The notes: generated from the letters alone by a model not told the origin. Positions 23,008-32,950 are shown, counted from the stretch's first letter. The stretch: DNA of 45,108 nucleotides from an uncultured Lachnoclostridium sp. (GCA_944376715.1 CALWDO010000019.1:1-45108); one strand, 5' to 3'. A program made the numbers and translations.

Positions 23008-24069
23008 TCATTCCTCCATACAGAGTGTATAATCCGTCAATGCGGCGGCCAGCGTCATGCCGTTCCTGGCTGTTTTCCGGATCAGCAGACGGCGCGTCCC
23101 CGCCATACAAAGCGCCGAACGCTCGCAGACATTGCCTATGCCGGTCACCTGCTTTACAAAACCGGATTCTGTAAATCCGTCTTCCGACTCCGCCTGTTCC
23201 AGTTCTTCCGCCGTATAAACCTGAAAAGGTACCCCCATGTCTTCCGCCAAAGTCCGAAGCCCCGCCTCATCTTTTTTCAGCTCTATGGACGCGACTGCGC
23301 AGACACTTTCCAAAAAGATCCCCTGACGGTCCAGCTCTTCCCGCACAAATTCTTTCAGCGCCTGCCCGTCCGTTCCTTTCCTGCATCCGATCCCCAGCGC
23401 CACTGCCCGGGGAACCAGATGAAGCGTTCTTTCAAACGGATGACTGCGCCGGACATCCACGGCAAATCCCAGATCTTCCTTCCCGTTCAGGTCCAGTTCC
23501 TCCGGGATCTCTCCCAGAACCGGGAAAGCGCTGTACATGCCTATTCTCCGGTCCTCCACCAGTGCCGCCGCTATCTCTTTCGCCAGGGACATGGAGTCCA
23601 GATGCATCTCTCTCCTGGCCGCAAACGCATCCACCGCAAACTTGCCGTGCAGATCCGTGGCCGTGGTGATCACCGGTTCCGCTCCCAGGATCTTAGCGGC
23701 CAGAAGCGTCAGGGCGTTCGCGCCTCCGATATGACCGGACAGAAGCGAGATGGCATGTCTGCCCTGCTCATCGATGACGATCACCGCCGGATCCGTCTTC
23801 TTGCTCCGCACATACGGGGCGATCGACCGGACACAGATCCCTGTGGCTCCCACAAAAATCAGGGCGTCCTTGTCCTGAAACTGGCGCCTTGTCCAGGAAG
23901 CCAGGGAATCATCTAAAAGACAGATTCCTTCCGCTTCCGCCTCTTCTCTGGAGACGCCTTTCCTCTTCAGCCACGCTTCACAGCGGATCCCCTGCTCCCC
24001 GAATCCCTTCCGGAGCTTTTGCATGATTGCCTCGCTGTTCTTCGTGAAACCGATCAACGCCGTTTTCAT
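23008..24069 (-). CDS. cbiG: Cobalt-precorrin-5A hydrolase
   Basis: 353 residues from the ATG that overlaps the cbiD stop (ATGA). CbiG opens the delta-lactone ring of cobalt-precorrin-5A and releases acetaldehyde, a step found only in the anaerobic route. The N-terminal domain has FVGATGICVRSIAPYVRSKKTDPAVIVIDEQG and SLLSGHIGGAN, the strongest CbiG signature. The C-terminal domain has LGIGCRKGTDGQALKEFV and ends in the CobE-like TGIGNVCERSAL segment. Long in-frame codons upstream belong to an antisense or out-of-frame view of cbiD and are not used. Confidence 0.95.
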   Translation of the reverse strand: MKTALIGFTKNSEAIMQKLRKGFGEQGIRCEAWLKRKGVSREEAEAEGICLLDDSLASWTRRQFQDKDALIFVGATGICVRSIAPYVRSKKTDPAVIVIDEQGRHAISLLSGHIGGANALTLLAAKILGAEPVITTATDLHGKFAVDAFAARREMHLDSMSLAKEIAAALVEDRRIGMYSAFPVLGEIPEELDLNGKEDLGFAVDVRRSHPFERTLHLVPRAVALGIGCRKGTDGQALKEFVREELDRQGIFLESVCAVASIELKKDEAGLRTLAEDMGVPFQVYTAEELEQAESEDGFTESGFVKQVTGIGNVCERSALCMAGTRRLLIRKTARNGMTLAAALTDYTLCMEE

Positions 24070-25205
24070 GATCTCTGCTCTCCGATCTTTTCTACCAGAC
24101 TTTCCACACGGGCGGTCTGCCCCAGGACGCCATACACCTTTGAAAAGGTGATCACGCCCAGTTCCAGGCTGCCCTGTACCCTCTGATTCACATAGAATTC
24201 CATCTTGTCCATCAGCCTGTCCATGACTTCTTCCAGAAAGCCCGCTTCCTTCAGATACTTCAGCGCGTCGTCCGTAGTCACACATTCCATCATCTGCTGC
24301 AGAAGCGGCAGAGGAGCTCCCGACAAGGCGGCGTGAACCGTAAGAAGTTCCATTCTGGCGTCTGCGTTGTGGGAATGGGTATTCATGATGCCTCCCGCCA
24401 GCTTCACAAACTTCCCGATATGTCCCACCAGCAGCACGCCCTTCGCTCCGTACTCCACAGCCGCGTCCAACGCCTCGCCCACAAAATTGCTGCACTTGAC
24501 CGCATCGTCCAGGTTCAGCCCATGTCCGTACTCTTCCAGAAAATCGATACCGTAATTACCCGGAACAACCAGCAGATACTTCATGCCGTTCGCCAGCTTC
24601 TGGCGGATCTCCACCCGGATCGTATCAATCAGCGCCTGCTCGCTCATGGGTTCTACGATACCGGTGGTCCCCAGGATCGAGATACCTCCCACGATACCCA
24701 GTCTGGGATTAAACGTCCTGGAAACCAATGCCTTTCCTTCCGGTACGGAGATCACCACCCGAAGTCCGCCTTCATAGCCCAGTTCACGGCAGGTCTGCTC
24801 CAGATTCTCCCGGATCATCTGTCTGGGTACCCGGTTAATGGCCGCTTCCCCCACGGGCTGCTCCAGTCCCGGCTTTGTCACCCTTCCAACGCCATCTCCG
24901 CCGTCCAGAAAGATGCCCGGCTCTTCCGTCTTGCGGACAGATGCCCGGATCAGGATCCCATTCGTCACATCCGGGTCATCGCCGCCGTCCTTGCGGACCG
25001 CGCAGCCCGCTTCCTGTGCTGTACGCATCGGTTCCAATACTTCCAGATGGAGTCTGACACCGCCCGGCGTGGTCAGGTCCACCACAGGGATCTCTTTCTC
25101 CGAGAGCAGCATATAGGCGGCGGCCTTGGCGGCGGCCGCCGCGCAGGATCCGGTGGTATAGCCGTATCTTAATTTTTTATGGTTTTTATATACATACTGT
25201 TCCAC
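24066..25205 (-). CDS. cbiD: Cobalt-precorrin-5B C1-methyltransferase
   Basis: 379 residues. CbiD methylates C1 of cobalt-precorrin-5B, another anaerobic-pathway marker. It begins MEQYVYKNHKKLRYGYTTGSCAAAAAKAA, where GYTTGSCAAAA is the family signature. DGGDGVGRVTKPGL (about 97-110), GGISILGTTGIVEPMSE (about 180) and LLVGHIGKFVKLAGGIMNTHS (about 258) also match. It lies 15 bases after cobT. Confidence 0.96.
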   Translation of the reverse strand: MEQYVYKNHKKLRYGYTTGSCAAAAAKAAAYMLLSEKEIPVVDLTTPGGVRLHLEVLEPMRTAQEAGCAVRKDGGDDPDVTNGILIRASVRKTEEPGIFLDGGDGVGRVTKPGLEQPVGEAAINRVPRQMIRENLEQTCRELGYEGGLRVVISVPEGKALVSRTFNPRLGIVGGISILGTTGIVEPMSEQALIDTIRVEIRQKLANGMKYLLVVPGNYGIDFLEEYGHGLNLDDAVKCSNFVGEALDAAVEYGAKGVLLVGHIGKFVKLAGGIMNTHSHNADARMELLTVHAALSGAPLPLLQQMMECVTTDDALKYLKEAGFLEEVMDRLMDKMEFYVNQRVQGSLELGVITFSKVYGVLGQTARVESLVEKIGEQRS

Positions 25206-25220
25206 AAAAACAGTCTCCTT

Positions 25221-26282
25221 TTATACCTGATGTTCGTATGCCTCCACGTGAGCCCCGTCCCAGGTAGCGATATGATAATAAGCATTCAGTCCCTGATCGA
25301 TCAGAGAAAGTCCCATAATCGCTCCCGTTCCTTCGCCCAGGTGCATGCCCGCATGCAGAGGCGCTTCCATCCCCAGCCGTTCCAGCACCAGATGCGCCGC
25401 CGGCTCCGTCGAGCAGTGGGTCGCCAGCATATATTCCTTCGCCGCCGGACAGAGCATGCCCGCCAGATACGCAGATACCGCCGAGATAAATCCGTCGATC
25501 AGGATCGGCATATGTTCATGGGCCGCTCCCAGATAGCACCCCACCATCCCGGCGATATCCAGGCCTCCCACTTTGGAGATCACATCCACGGCGTCTTTCG
25601 GATCCGGATTATTTACCTGGATCGCCCTCTTGATCGCGCGGATCTTCCGGTCCAGTCCCTCGCTGGACAGCCCTGCTCCGCGGCCGGTCACGTATTCCAC
25701 ATCCTGATCAAAGAGCACCGCGGCGCAGGCGGAGCTGGTCGTCGTATTGCCGATTCCCATCTCTCCGGTTACAACCAGATCGTATCCCTTTTCTTTCATT
25801 TCCTTTACCAGATTCGCGCCGGTCAGAATCGCGCGGATACATTCTTCTCTTGTCATAGCCGGACCTTTGGCGATGTTTCCGGTACCATGACGGACCGCCA
25901 TGTTCCGGATCCTGGGATGCTTTCCATCCGTCAGGCATCCGATATTCACCGGAATCAGCTCGCAGTTCGCCAGATTGGACATAACGCAGGCAGTGGAGAG
26001 ACGGTCTCCCATGTTCTCCAGTACCTGGATCGTCACAGAGCTGTCTGTCTGGGTTACCCCTTCTTCTACGACTCCGTTATCCGCTCCCATAATCAGCACT
26101 ACTCTTTTATCCGGATGAGGGCAGGCGGTCCGGCAGATTCCGGCGATCTTTACCACCGCTTCCTCCAGCCAGCCTAATCCCCTGAGAGGTTTGCACAGGG
26201 AATCCCAGTTTTTCCATGCCTGTTCCATAACCTCTCTGTCCACCGGTTCTATACCTTCGATCAGTTCTTCCAGCGTATTCAT
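25221..26282 (-). CDS. cobT: Nicotinate-nucleotide--dimethylbenzimidazole phosphoribosyltransferase
   Basis: 353 residues, normal length. CobT makes alpha-ribazole phosphate from nicotinate mononucleotide and a lower-ligand base. MGADNGVVEEGVTQTDSSVT near residue 77, GEMGIGNTTTSSA near 172 and MHLGEGTGAI near 315 (catalytic Glu) are diagnostic. No dimethylbenzimidazole synthesis gene (bluB or bza) is seen, so the native base cannot be deduced and may be salvaged or phenolic/purine. It overlaps the GNAT stop by four bases (ATGA). Confidence 0.96.
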   Translation of the reverse strand: MNTLEELIEGIEPVDREVMEQAWKNWDSLCKPLRGLGWLEEAVVKIAGICRTACPHPDKRVVLIMGADNGVVEEGVTQTDSSVTIQVLENMGDRLSTACVMSNLANCELIPVNIGCLTDGKHPRIRNMAVRHGTGNIAKGPAMTREECIRAILTGANLVKEMKEKGYDLVVTGEMGIGNTTTSSACAAVLFDQDVEYVTGRGAGLSSEGLDRKIRAIKRAIQVNNPDPKDAVDVISKVGGLDIAGMVGCYLGAAHEHMPILIDGFISAVSAYLAGMLCPAAKEYMLATHCSTEPAAHLVLERLGMEAPLHAGMHLGEGTGAIMGLSLIDQGLNAYYHIATWDGAHVEAYEHQV

Positions 26283-26572
26283 GATTCTTTTCCCCCTTCT
26301 TTCACAACCATCGCCTCGTATTCCGGATGCTTTGCAAACCAGCTCTGGGCATACGTGCAGCCCAGGACCGCTTTCTTTCCCCGCTCAGACAGGTACTTTG
26401 CCGCCGCTTCCATCAGCTTTCCGGCTACTCCCTGGCCGCGCAGAGAGTTATCCACATAGGTATGGTCAATATTCACCGTATCTTCGTTTACGGCCGGAAA
26501 ACTCACCAGGGCTGTCACCTTTTTTTCCGCGTCCCACAGCTCGATCCGGTCCTCCTGATAATGAAATTCCAT
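26279..26572 (-). CDS. Small GNAT-fold acetyltransferase-like protein
   Basis: 97 residues, the minimal GNAT type (COG2388, YjdJ/Gcn5-like). The hydrophobic strands and NIDHTYVDNSLRGQGVAGKLMEAAAKYLSERG contain the acetyl-CoA pyrophosphate loop RGQGVAG (about residues 45-51), and CTYAQSWFAKHPEY is the usual ending. The substrate is unknown. It sits between cbiC and cobT in a tightly packed operon, with a start overlap into cobT, which suggests expression with the corrin genes. No role of a GNAT in corrin synthesis is known to me; it may be a passenger or act on a small molecule or protein in the pathway. Confidence 0.85.
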   Translation of the reverse strand: MEFHYQEDRIELWDAEKKVTALVSFPAVNEDTVNIDHTYVDNSLRGQGVAGKLMEAAAKYLSERGKKAVLGCTYAQSWFAKHPEYEAMVVKEGGKES

Positions 26573-26587
26573 ACGTATTGCCCCCTG

Positions 26588-27217
26588 TTATTCTTTACTG
26601 TAAAGCATAGCGTTGCAGATGGTCGCCGCGATGTTGCTGCCTCCTTTGCGTCCCCTCGGCACGATATATGGCACCCCTGCCGTCATGATCAGTTCCTTGG
26701 CTTCCACCACATTGACAAAACCCACCGGAGCGCCGATAATCAGCGCCGGTTTTACTTTCCCCTCCTGGATCAGTTCATACAGACGGATCAGCGCCGTCGG
26801 GGCGTTTCCAACGGCGAAGATCACTTCTCCCGGAAGAGAAGCTCCCCGCTCCATACAGATAGCCGCGCGGGTACAGCCTCTCTTAGCCGCCTCTCTTGCC
26901 ACGTCTTCATCGGACATGAAGCAGTATGCTTCCCCGCCGTATTCTTTCAGCTTCTTTTTGTTGATGCCGGACCAGGCCATCCGGGTATCCGTCACCACCG
27001 ACGCTCCCCGGCGCAGCGCTTCTATGCCCAGCTTAGCGGCATTTTCCGAGAAACAAAGATTATCCGCGTAATCAAAATCCGCAGATGTGTGAATGCATCT
27101 CTTAACAATGGAAAATTCCGGCTCCGGCCAGGTTCTTCCGTTCAACTCTTCCGTGATGATCTCCATGCTGCGTTTCTCAATATCCGCAGGTTTTACGATT
27201 TCTATTTTATCCAGCAT
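26588..27217 (-). CDS. cbiC: Cobalt-precorrin-8X methylmutase
   Basis: 209 residues. CbiC shifts the methyl group from C11 to C12 to give cobyrinate. The catalytic His lies in RCIHTSADFDYADNL (about residue 42). DTRMAWSGINKKKL, GNAPTALIRLYELI and the C-terminal GAPVGFVNVVEAKELI with RGRKGGSNIAATICNAML are strongly conserved family segments. Its ATG shares one base with the cbiP stop (TGATG). Confidence 0.96.
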   Translation of the reverse strand: MLDKIEIVKPADIEKRSMEIITEELNGRTWPEPEFSIVKRCIHTSADFDYADNLCFSENAAKLGIEALRRGASVVTDTRMAWSGINKKKLKEYGGEAYCFMSDEDVAREAAKRGCTRAAICMERGASLPGEVIFAVGNAPTALIRLYELIQEGKVKPALIIGAPVGFVNVVEAKELIMTAGVPYIVPRGRKGGSNIAATICNAMLYSKE

Positions 27218-28713
27218 CAGATTCCCGCCTCCAATATCTCATAGATTTTTTTCATATTCAATGATCTTCTGACCAGATCGGCCAGCTTGTCATATTCCTG
27301 TTCTTTATGCGCCTGAAGATCAAACACTTCTCCGGTATATTCGATCCCTTTGTGTTCCATCAGGCGGCGTACGGTCTCTTCCGCAAACCCTTCTGTGTCG
27401 AAAATGCCGTGGAGATAGCTCCCCAGAACGCTTCCATCCTCATTGGCGAGGGCGTCAATCCTGCCGTCCGACAGCCGCACCAGCTCCCGGCAGCCGCCCA
27501 GGTTTTCCGTGACTCCCATGTGGATCTCATAGCCGGTGACCTTTTTGCCTTCCCAGCCGCTCCACAGGCCTGCTCCATGTTCCATGACGCCTTCGGTCTG
27601 TGTCCGGGTCTTTGATCCGCTGAAGACAGTCCTGGTATCCAGAAGCCCCATGCCCCTCATGGTTCCTCCATGCTCCACGCAGTCCGGGTCTTCCAGTTCT
27701 TTGCCCAGGATCTGGAAACCGCCGCAGATTCCGATCACCGGCGTCTTCTTCTCGGCCTGACGCAGGATCAGAGCTTCCATACCGGACTCCCGGAGCCACT
27801 GCATATCGTCCATCGTATTTTTGGTCCCCGGGATCAGGATCAGATCCGGATCTCCCAAAAGCCCCGGCTTCTGTACATACCTGAGCGACACGCCCGGCAT
27901 CCGTTCAAACGCGGCAAAATCCGTGAAATTGGAAATATGCGGCAGATGGATCACTGCGATATCCAGTCCTTCTCCCCGGTCTGTATGAAGCAGACGGTCA
28001 GAAAGACTGTCCTCGTCGTCGATATCCAGCCGTTCCATGGGCACCACGCCTACCACCGGGATCCCGGTCCTGTCCTCGATCATCCGAAGTCCCGGTTCCA
28101 GGATCTTCACATCTCCCCGGAATTTATTGACGACCAGACCTTTGATCATGGACTGTTCGTCCTCATCCAGAAGTTTTACCGTGCCGTACAGAGCGGCAAA
28201 AACGCCTCCCCGGTCGATATCTCCCACCAGGAGCACCGGAGCGCCGGCCATCTTCGCCATTCCCATATTTACGATGTCGTTTTCATGGAGATTGATTTCC
28301 GCAGGGCTTCCAGCCCCCTCGATGACGATAATATCATAGGATTCATCCAGTCTCCGGTATGCCTCCATCACGTCGGGGACCAGCTGCGTCTTATTCCGGT
28401 AGTAGTCCATGGCGTCCATGTTTCCCCGCACCTCGCCGTTTACGATAATCTGGCTTCCAACGTTGCTGGTGGGCTTCAACAGAATCGGATTCATATCCAC
28501 CGTGGGCTCAATCCCCGCTGCCTCCGCCTGCATAGCCTGGGCCCGTCCGATCTCCAGTCCATCCTTTGTGATATAAGAATTCAGAGCCATATTCTGGGAC
28601 TTAAACGGCGCCGTCCGGTATCCGTCCTGTTTAAATACCCTGCAGAGCCCGGCGGTCAAAAAGCTCTTTCCGGAATTAGACATAGTCCCCTGTATCATGA
28701 TTGCTTTTGCCAT
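27217..28713 (-). CDS. cbiP: Cobyric acid synthase
   Basis: 498 residues. CbiP/CobQ amidates the b, d, e and g side chains of adenosylcobyrinate diamide. It begins [19 protein letters not shown], with the P-loop GTMSNSGKS at about 9-17. [29 protein letters not shown] is the highly conserved ATP/Mg segment. The C-terminal class I amidotransferase half has [10 protein letters not shown] (Cys, about 329) and GSYLHGIFD (His, about 431). It lies seven bases from cobD with the same orientation. Confidence 0.97.
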   Translation of the reverse strand: MAKAIMIQGTMSNSGKSFLTAGLCRVFKQDGYRTAPFKSQNMALNSYITKDGLEIGRAQAMQAEAAGIEPTVDMNPILLKPTSNVGSQIIVNGEVRGNMDAMDYYRNKTQLVPDVMEAYRRLDESYDIIVIEGAGSPAEINLHENDIVNMGMAKMAGAPVLLVGDIDRGGVFAALYGTVKLLDEDEQSMIKGLVVNKFRGDVKILEPGLRMIEDRTGIPVVGVVPMERLDIDDEDSLSDRLLHTDRGEGLDIAVIHLPHISNFTDFAAFERMPGVSLRYVQKPGLLGDPDLILIPGTKNTMDDMQWLRESGMEALILRQAEKKTPVIGICGGFQILGKELEDPDCVEHGGTMRGMGLLDTRTVFSGSKTRTQTEGVMEHGAGLWSGWEGKKVTGYEIHMGVTENLGGCRELVRLSDGRIDALANEDGSVLGSYLHGIFDTEGFAEETVRRLMEHKGIEYTGEVFDLQAHKEQEYDKLADLVRRSLNMKKIYEILEAGI

Positions 28714-28720
28714 CTCGTCA

Positions 28721-29815
28721 TCATCCTTTCACATCGGCCGGCCTGTCTAAAACGATCTTCTTCAAAGCCCGTTCCATGGCCTCGGCCAGCCGTACATTTT
28801 CTTCCCGGGTCTTCACCGCCACCCGGTAATATTCTCCATCCAGTCCCCGGTAGTTGCCGCAGCGCCGGATCAGGATGCCCTCCGGAAGCAGGCGTTCATA
28901 AAGATCCGTGATCCCGGGCGCCCGGAAAAACAGATAATCCGCCTGGCCGTCCCACACCTGCAGACCCTGACACTCCAGTTTCTCCTTCAGCCTTCTCCGT
29001 TCTTCTCTCACCAGCGCAACGGCCTTTTCTTTATATGCCCTCTCTTTCAGCGCGGCAATTCCTGCTTCTGACGCCAGTACGCTGACTCCCCAGCACTGTC
29101 CGGCGCGCTCCATGCCTTCCAGCAGGGCCTTGCATCCGCTGATCCCGTATCCCAGACGTATCCCGGGCATAGCGTACATTTTGGTAAAAGATTTCAGAAT
29201 GAACAGATGCGCATATTCTCCCGTCTTCGCGATCAGAGAACGTTCCTCCTGACCGGTAAAGTCCAGAAAGCACTCATCCAGCACCAGAAAAATTCCCAGA
29301 CGTTCTGCTGTCTTGAGGATCCGGTCCAGCAGTCCTTGATCCGTCAGCAGTCCTGTAGGATTATTCGGATTGCAGAGAAACATCACATCAGGGCCTTCTT
29401 CCATCCGTTCCAGAATATCCTCCCGGACTTCCAGATCCGCTCCCATACGGTAAAATAAAAGCTCCGTGCCTGTCTGTTTCAGCGCTTCCTCATATTCGGA
29501 AAAGGTGGGCGCCGTCAGCAGCGCGCGCTTCGGACGAAGCGCGTAGGCAAGCCGGTAGATCAGGTCCGCGCCCCCGTTTCCGCAGATCAGAAAATCCTCC
29601 GGAACTTTGTGATATTCACTCAGAGCGCCTTTCAGTCTCCGGCACAGGGGATCCGGATAATGGACCGCCTGATCCAGCGCTTCCGTCACAGCCCGGCGGA
29701 CGCCTTCCGGTATTCCCAAAGGGTTGATATTGGCGGAAAAATCCAGAAGAGTTCCTTCCCTGCGAAAATGCTCCAGACTGCCGTCATATATATTTCCTCC
29801 GTGCTGAAGCTCCAT
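28721..29815 (-). CDS. cobD: Threonine-phosphate decarboxylase
   Basis: 364 residues, PLP-dependent class I/II aminotransferase fold. CobD makes (R)-1-amino-2-propanol O-phosphate, the linker for Cbi[16 protein letters not shown] near the start, [14 protein letters not shown] near 148, DECFLDFTG near 188 and [18 protein letters not shown] near 220 (the internal-aldimine Lys) are the key parts. Histidinol-phosphate aminotransferase is similar, but the N-terminus [13 protein letters not shown] and the cob context favour CobD. It abuts the hemC-cobA-hemD stop with no gap. Confidence 0.93.
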   Translation of the reverse strand: MELQHGGNIYDGSLEHFRREGTLLDFSANINPLGIPEGVRRAVTEALDQAVHYPDPLCRRLKGALSEYHKVPEDFLICGNGGADLIYRLAYALRPKRALLTAPTFSEYEEALKQTGTELLFYRMGADLEVREDILERMEEGPDVMFLCNPNNPTGLLTDQGLLDRILKTAERLGIFLVLDECFLDFTGQEERSLIAKTGEYAHLFILKSFTKMYAMPGIRLGYGISGCKALLEGMERAGQCWGVSVLASEAGIAALKERAYKEKAVALVREERRRLKEKLECQGLQVWDGQADYLFFRAPGITDLYERLLPEGILIRRCGNYRGLDGEYYRVAVKTREENVRLAEAMERALKKIVLDRPADVKG

Positions 29816-32209
29816 CTAACCTTCCCTCCGGTCATACAGCAGCACGTCGCGGATACCTTCCGCCGTATAGACCACTGCGGACTGATATACCGGTATGCCG
29901 GCTTTTTCCGCCGCCCGTTCCGTCACCGGTCCGATGCATACCACTTTCGCCGCAAAATCCCGTTCTTCCGTCATGGACGCAAACGCGCGCACAGCGGAAC
30001 CGCTGCAGAACGTCACATAGTCTACTTCCTTCAGGATTCTTCCCAGCTCTTCTGCCTTGCGCATATCCGCTGCCGTGTGGTACAGGGCAATATCTGTATA
30101 AGGAATGTCTGCCTTCTCCAGGGCTTCCGGCAACTCGCGGGACGCTTCCCTCGCCCGCATCAGGAACACATGATCATCCTTGCCCAACATGGGGATCCAT
30201 TCTTTGGAAAGATCCCTGCTGCTGAAAGCGGACGGTACGAAATCCGCCAGGATTCCATGCTTTTCCAGTTCCCTTCTGGTACCGTCCCCGATCACTGCGA
30301 ACTTCACCGGCGCCAGGCTGCGGATGTCCTTTCCGCCTTCTCTGAGCCGCCGGAAAAACAGTTCCACACCATTGCTGCTGGTAAATACGATCCAGGTGCA
30401 GGTATCCAGAGCTTTCATAGCCTGTGTGACCTTCTCATCGTCCTCCGGCTCCGTACGGATCAGGCTGAACCTTATGGCCTCAGCCCCTTCTTCCTCCAGA
30501 ACACCGCACAGGTTCTCCGCCATCTTCTCGGTGGCCGTCACCAGTACCCGCGCGCCGGACAGGGGCTTCCTGCCAAACCATTCCACCGACTCACGGACAG
30601 ACACTACCTCTCCGATCACCGAAATAGCCGGACTCTCGATCCCTGCCCGCTCCGTATCCCGGGCAATACTTTCCAACGTCCCGGTCACTACCCTCTGACG
30701 CGCCGTCGTTCCCGCCTGTACCACGGCTGCCGGAGTCTTCGGATCCTTTCCGTACTCCATCAGCTGCGCCGCAATATTAGGCAGATTCTTAAGTCCCATC
30801 AGAAAAATCAGCGTGCCTTCTTCTTTCGCCAGAGTCCGGTAATCCAGAGACAGATTCTGCTTATGCTGCCCCTCATGTCCGGTAATCACGTGAAAGGAAG
30901 ATGCATAATCCCGGTGGGTCACCGGAATTCCCGCATAAGCCGGAGCGCCATAGCAGGAAGAGACTCCCGGTACGATCTCAAATTCAATTCCGGCCTCTCT
31001 AAGTTCCTGTGCCTCTTCTCCGCCTCTTCCAAAGATAAAAGGATCGCCGCCTTTTAGACGGACCACTTCTTTTCCTTCCTTCGCCTTGCGGATCAACAGC
31101 TGATTGGTTTCCTCCTGTTTCAGATGATGATGGGAGGAACGTTTGCCCGCATAGATCAGTTCCGCGTCCGGTCTCGCTTCATTCAGGAGAGAATCCGTCG
31201 CCAGACTGTCATAAACGATAACGTCGGCCTCCCGGATACAGGAAAGGCATCTCTTTGTCACCAGGTTCAGATCCCCCGGTCCGGCTCCCACCAGCCGCAC
31301 TTTTCCCTGACGGATCCGGTCAGCCAGTTCCCGTCCCAGCGCGGCTCCCTGCTCCGGATCAGTTCCGGTATTCCTGCTGCCGGAAACTCTCTTCGCATGA
31401 ACGCAGTCCGGCGCATACAGCGCCTCCATATAAAGTTTTCCGTCTTCCATATGGGAAAGCGCCGCGGCAGGAGCATTGCAGCTTCCTCCAATCGCGGACA
31501 GGTACGCCCGTTCCGCGCTCAGGCAGACAAAAGCTTCCGGATCATTTATCCGTTCCAGAATCTCCTTCAGATTCATATCGCCGCTGCGGCTCTCCACAGC
31601 CAGGATCGCCTGGCCTGCGGCGGGCAGGCAGACCGACGGGTCCAGATGCTCAAAGAAATATTCTCCGCCGGACGCCATCTCCAGACGCTTAAGGCCTGCG
31701 GCAGCCAGAATGATCGCGTCATACTGGCCTTCCGACAGCTTTCTCAGCCGGGTCTGTACATTTCCCCGTATCATCTTTACCTGAATCAGCGGGTTCACTT
31801 TACGGATCTGCAGCTCTCTTCGCAGACTTCCGGTACCCACCACGCTTCCCGGTTTCAAGTCCCTGAGACGTGTGCCGTCCAGAGTCACAGCCACATCCTC
31901 CACCGGTCCGCGCGTCAGCGCCGCGCCGATTCCAAGTCCTTTGGCAAATTCCATCGGCATGTCTTTGGCGCTGTGCACTGCCAGGTCAATCTCTCCTTGC
32001 AGAAGGGCGTCTTCCAGTTCCTGGGTAAAGACGCCTTTTCCTCCGAAAGATGTAAGCGACCGGTCCAGCTGTTCGTCTCCCTGTGTGGACAATTCGGCGA
32101 TCTCCACTTCCAGGTCCGGAAATGCCTCCAGAATCTTTTCTTTCACTATATTGGTCTGGACCAGGGCGAGCATGCTCTTCCTGGTCCCTATACGTATCTT
32201 TTTCTGCAT
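29816..32209 (-). CDS. HemC-CobA-HemD triple fusion: hydroxymethylbilane synthase / SUMT / uroporphyrinogen-III synthase
   Basis: 797 residues in one open frame. Residues 1-300 are hydroxymethylbilane synthase (IRIGTRKSMLALVQ start, AVHSAKDMP with catalytic Asp-83, GTGSLRRELQ, and the dipyrromethane-binding Cys-244 in GGSCNAP). Residues 303-548 are uroporphyrinogen-III C-methyltransferase (VGAGPGDLNLVTKRC at 307-321, RLKGGDPFIFGRGGEEA near 384-400, VPGVSSCYGAPAYAGIPVTHR). Residues 549-797 are uroporphyrinogen-III synthase (VLVTAT, WIVFTSSNGVELFF near 606, VTFCSGSAVRAFASM near 732). The order is functional: porphobilinogen to hydroxymethylbilane (HemC), cyclisation (HemD), methylation to precorrin-2 (CobA). 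SUMT-HemD fusions are well known; adding HemC in front is less so. No frameshift is seen. Confidence 0.93.
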   Translation of the reverse strand: MQKKIRIGTRKSMLALVQTNIVKEKILEAFPDLEVEIAELSTQGDEQLDRSLTSFGGKGVFTQELEDALLQGEIDLAVHSAKDMPMEFAKGLGIGAALTRGPVEDVAVTLDGTRLRDLKPGSVVGTGSLRRELQIRKVNPLIQVKMIRGNVQTRLRKLSEGQYDAIILAAAGLKRLEMASGGEYFFEHLDPSVCLPAAGQAILAVESRSGDMNLKEILERINDPEAFVCLSAERAYLSAIGGSCNAPAAALSHMEDGKLYMEALYAPDCVHAKRVSGSRNTGTDPEQGAALGRELADRIRQGKVRLVGAGPGDLNLVTKRCLSCIREADVIVYDSLATDSLLNEARPDAELIYAGKRSSHHHLKQEETNQLLIRKAKEGKEVVRLKGGDPFIFGRGGEEAQELREAGIEFEIVPGVSSCYGAPAYAGIPVTHRDYASSFHVITGHEGQHKQNLSLDYRTLAKEEGTLIFLMGLKNLPNIAAQLMEYGKDPKTPAAVVQAGTTARQRVVTGTLESIARDTERAGIESPAISVIGEVVSVRESVEWFGRKPLSGARVLVTATEKMAENLCGVLEEEGAEAIRFSLIRTEPEDDEKVTQAMKALDTCTWIVFTSSNGVELFFRRLREGGKDIRSLAPVKFAVIGDGTRRELEKHGILADFVPSAFSSRDLSKEWIPMLGKDDHVFLMRAREASRELPEALEKADIPYTDIALYHTAADMRKAEELGRILKEVDYVTFCSGSAVRAFASMTEERDFAAKVVCIGPVTERAAEKAGIPVYQSAVVYTAEGIRDVLLYDRREG

Positions 32210-32218
32210 GATGCCTCC

Positions 32219-32950
32219 TTACAGACGGTATCCGCGCGGAGTGATCATCCTGCCGTCTTTCACATAAGTCTGGGAATTGCCGATGATGACAACGCTGAAC
32301 ATGTCGATCTCGGCGTCTTTTAAATGTTCCAGCGTCGTGATGCAGGAGGACTCGCCTTTTCTTCCCGCATGGCGCACGATACCCACCGGCGTTTCTTTAT
32401 CCCGGTACTTCATCAGAATATCCGCCGCCTGTTCTACATACCCGGTTCTTTTCTTGCTCTTGGGATTGTACAGGCAGACGATCATATCTCCCTGTCCGGC
32501 GCAGTCTACACGCTTCATGATCAGATCCAGCGGCGTCATCAGATCGCTCAGGCTGATCACCGCAAAATCGTGCATCAGCGGAGCTCCCAGTACCGAAGCA
32601 GCCGCGCTGGCGGCAGTCACGCCCGGAACAGTCTCGATCTCGATATCCGCATGCTTCTCTGCGGCCACCTGATAGATAATACCGGCCATCCCGTAGATCC
32701 CGCTGTCTCCGCTGGACACCATCGCCACAGTCTGGTCTTTCTGCGCCTCTTCCACCGCCATTTCACAACGTTTTACTTCCTGCATCATAGGCGTCGCGAT
32801 ATAATGCTTGTCCGGGAAAAATTCTTTCAGCATCTCCACATATGTGGTATATCCCGTTACCACATCCGCCTTCTTGATCACTTCCACGGCTTTCACCGTC
32901 ATATGTTCATATCCGCCCGGTCCAAACCCGACCACATATAATTTACCCAT
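32219..32950 (-). CDS. cbiH: Cobalt-precorrin-3B C17-methyltransferase
   Basis: 243 residues, tetrapyrrole methyltransferase fold. It starts MGKLYVVGFGPGGYEHMTVKAVEVI with the GFGPG loop. VSSGDSGIYGMAGIIYQV near 80-95 and IVCLYNPKSKKRTGYVEQAADI are the CbiH/CobJ signatures, which separate it from CbiL, CbiF and CbiE. ETVPGVTAASAAASVLGAPLMHDF is the shared family segment. It contracts the ring by methylating C17. It lies between hemA (three-base gap) and the HemC fusion. Confidence 0.95.
   Translation of the reverse strand: MGKLYVVGFGPGGYEHMTVKAVEVIKKADVVTGYTTYVEMLKEFFPDKHYIATPMMQEVKRCEMAVEEAQKDQTVAMVSSGDSGIYGMAGIIYQVAAEKHADIEIETVPGVTAASAAASVLGAPLMHDFAVISLSDLMTPLDLIMKRVDCAGQGDMIVCLYNPKSKKRTGYVEQAADILMKYRDKETPVGIVRHAGRKGESSCITTLEHLKDAEIDMFSVVIIGNSQTYVKDGRMITPRGYRL

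Noticed and set aside
20973-32209. The two triple fusions as assembly artefacts
   Set aside because: Each is one continuous frame with plausible linkers, in pathway order, and no abrupt change in sequence character.
31124-32323. Open frame on the plus strand opposite the hemC part of the fusion
   Set aside because: Antisense to conserved HemC motifs and without a start signal.
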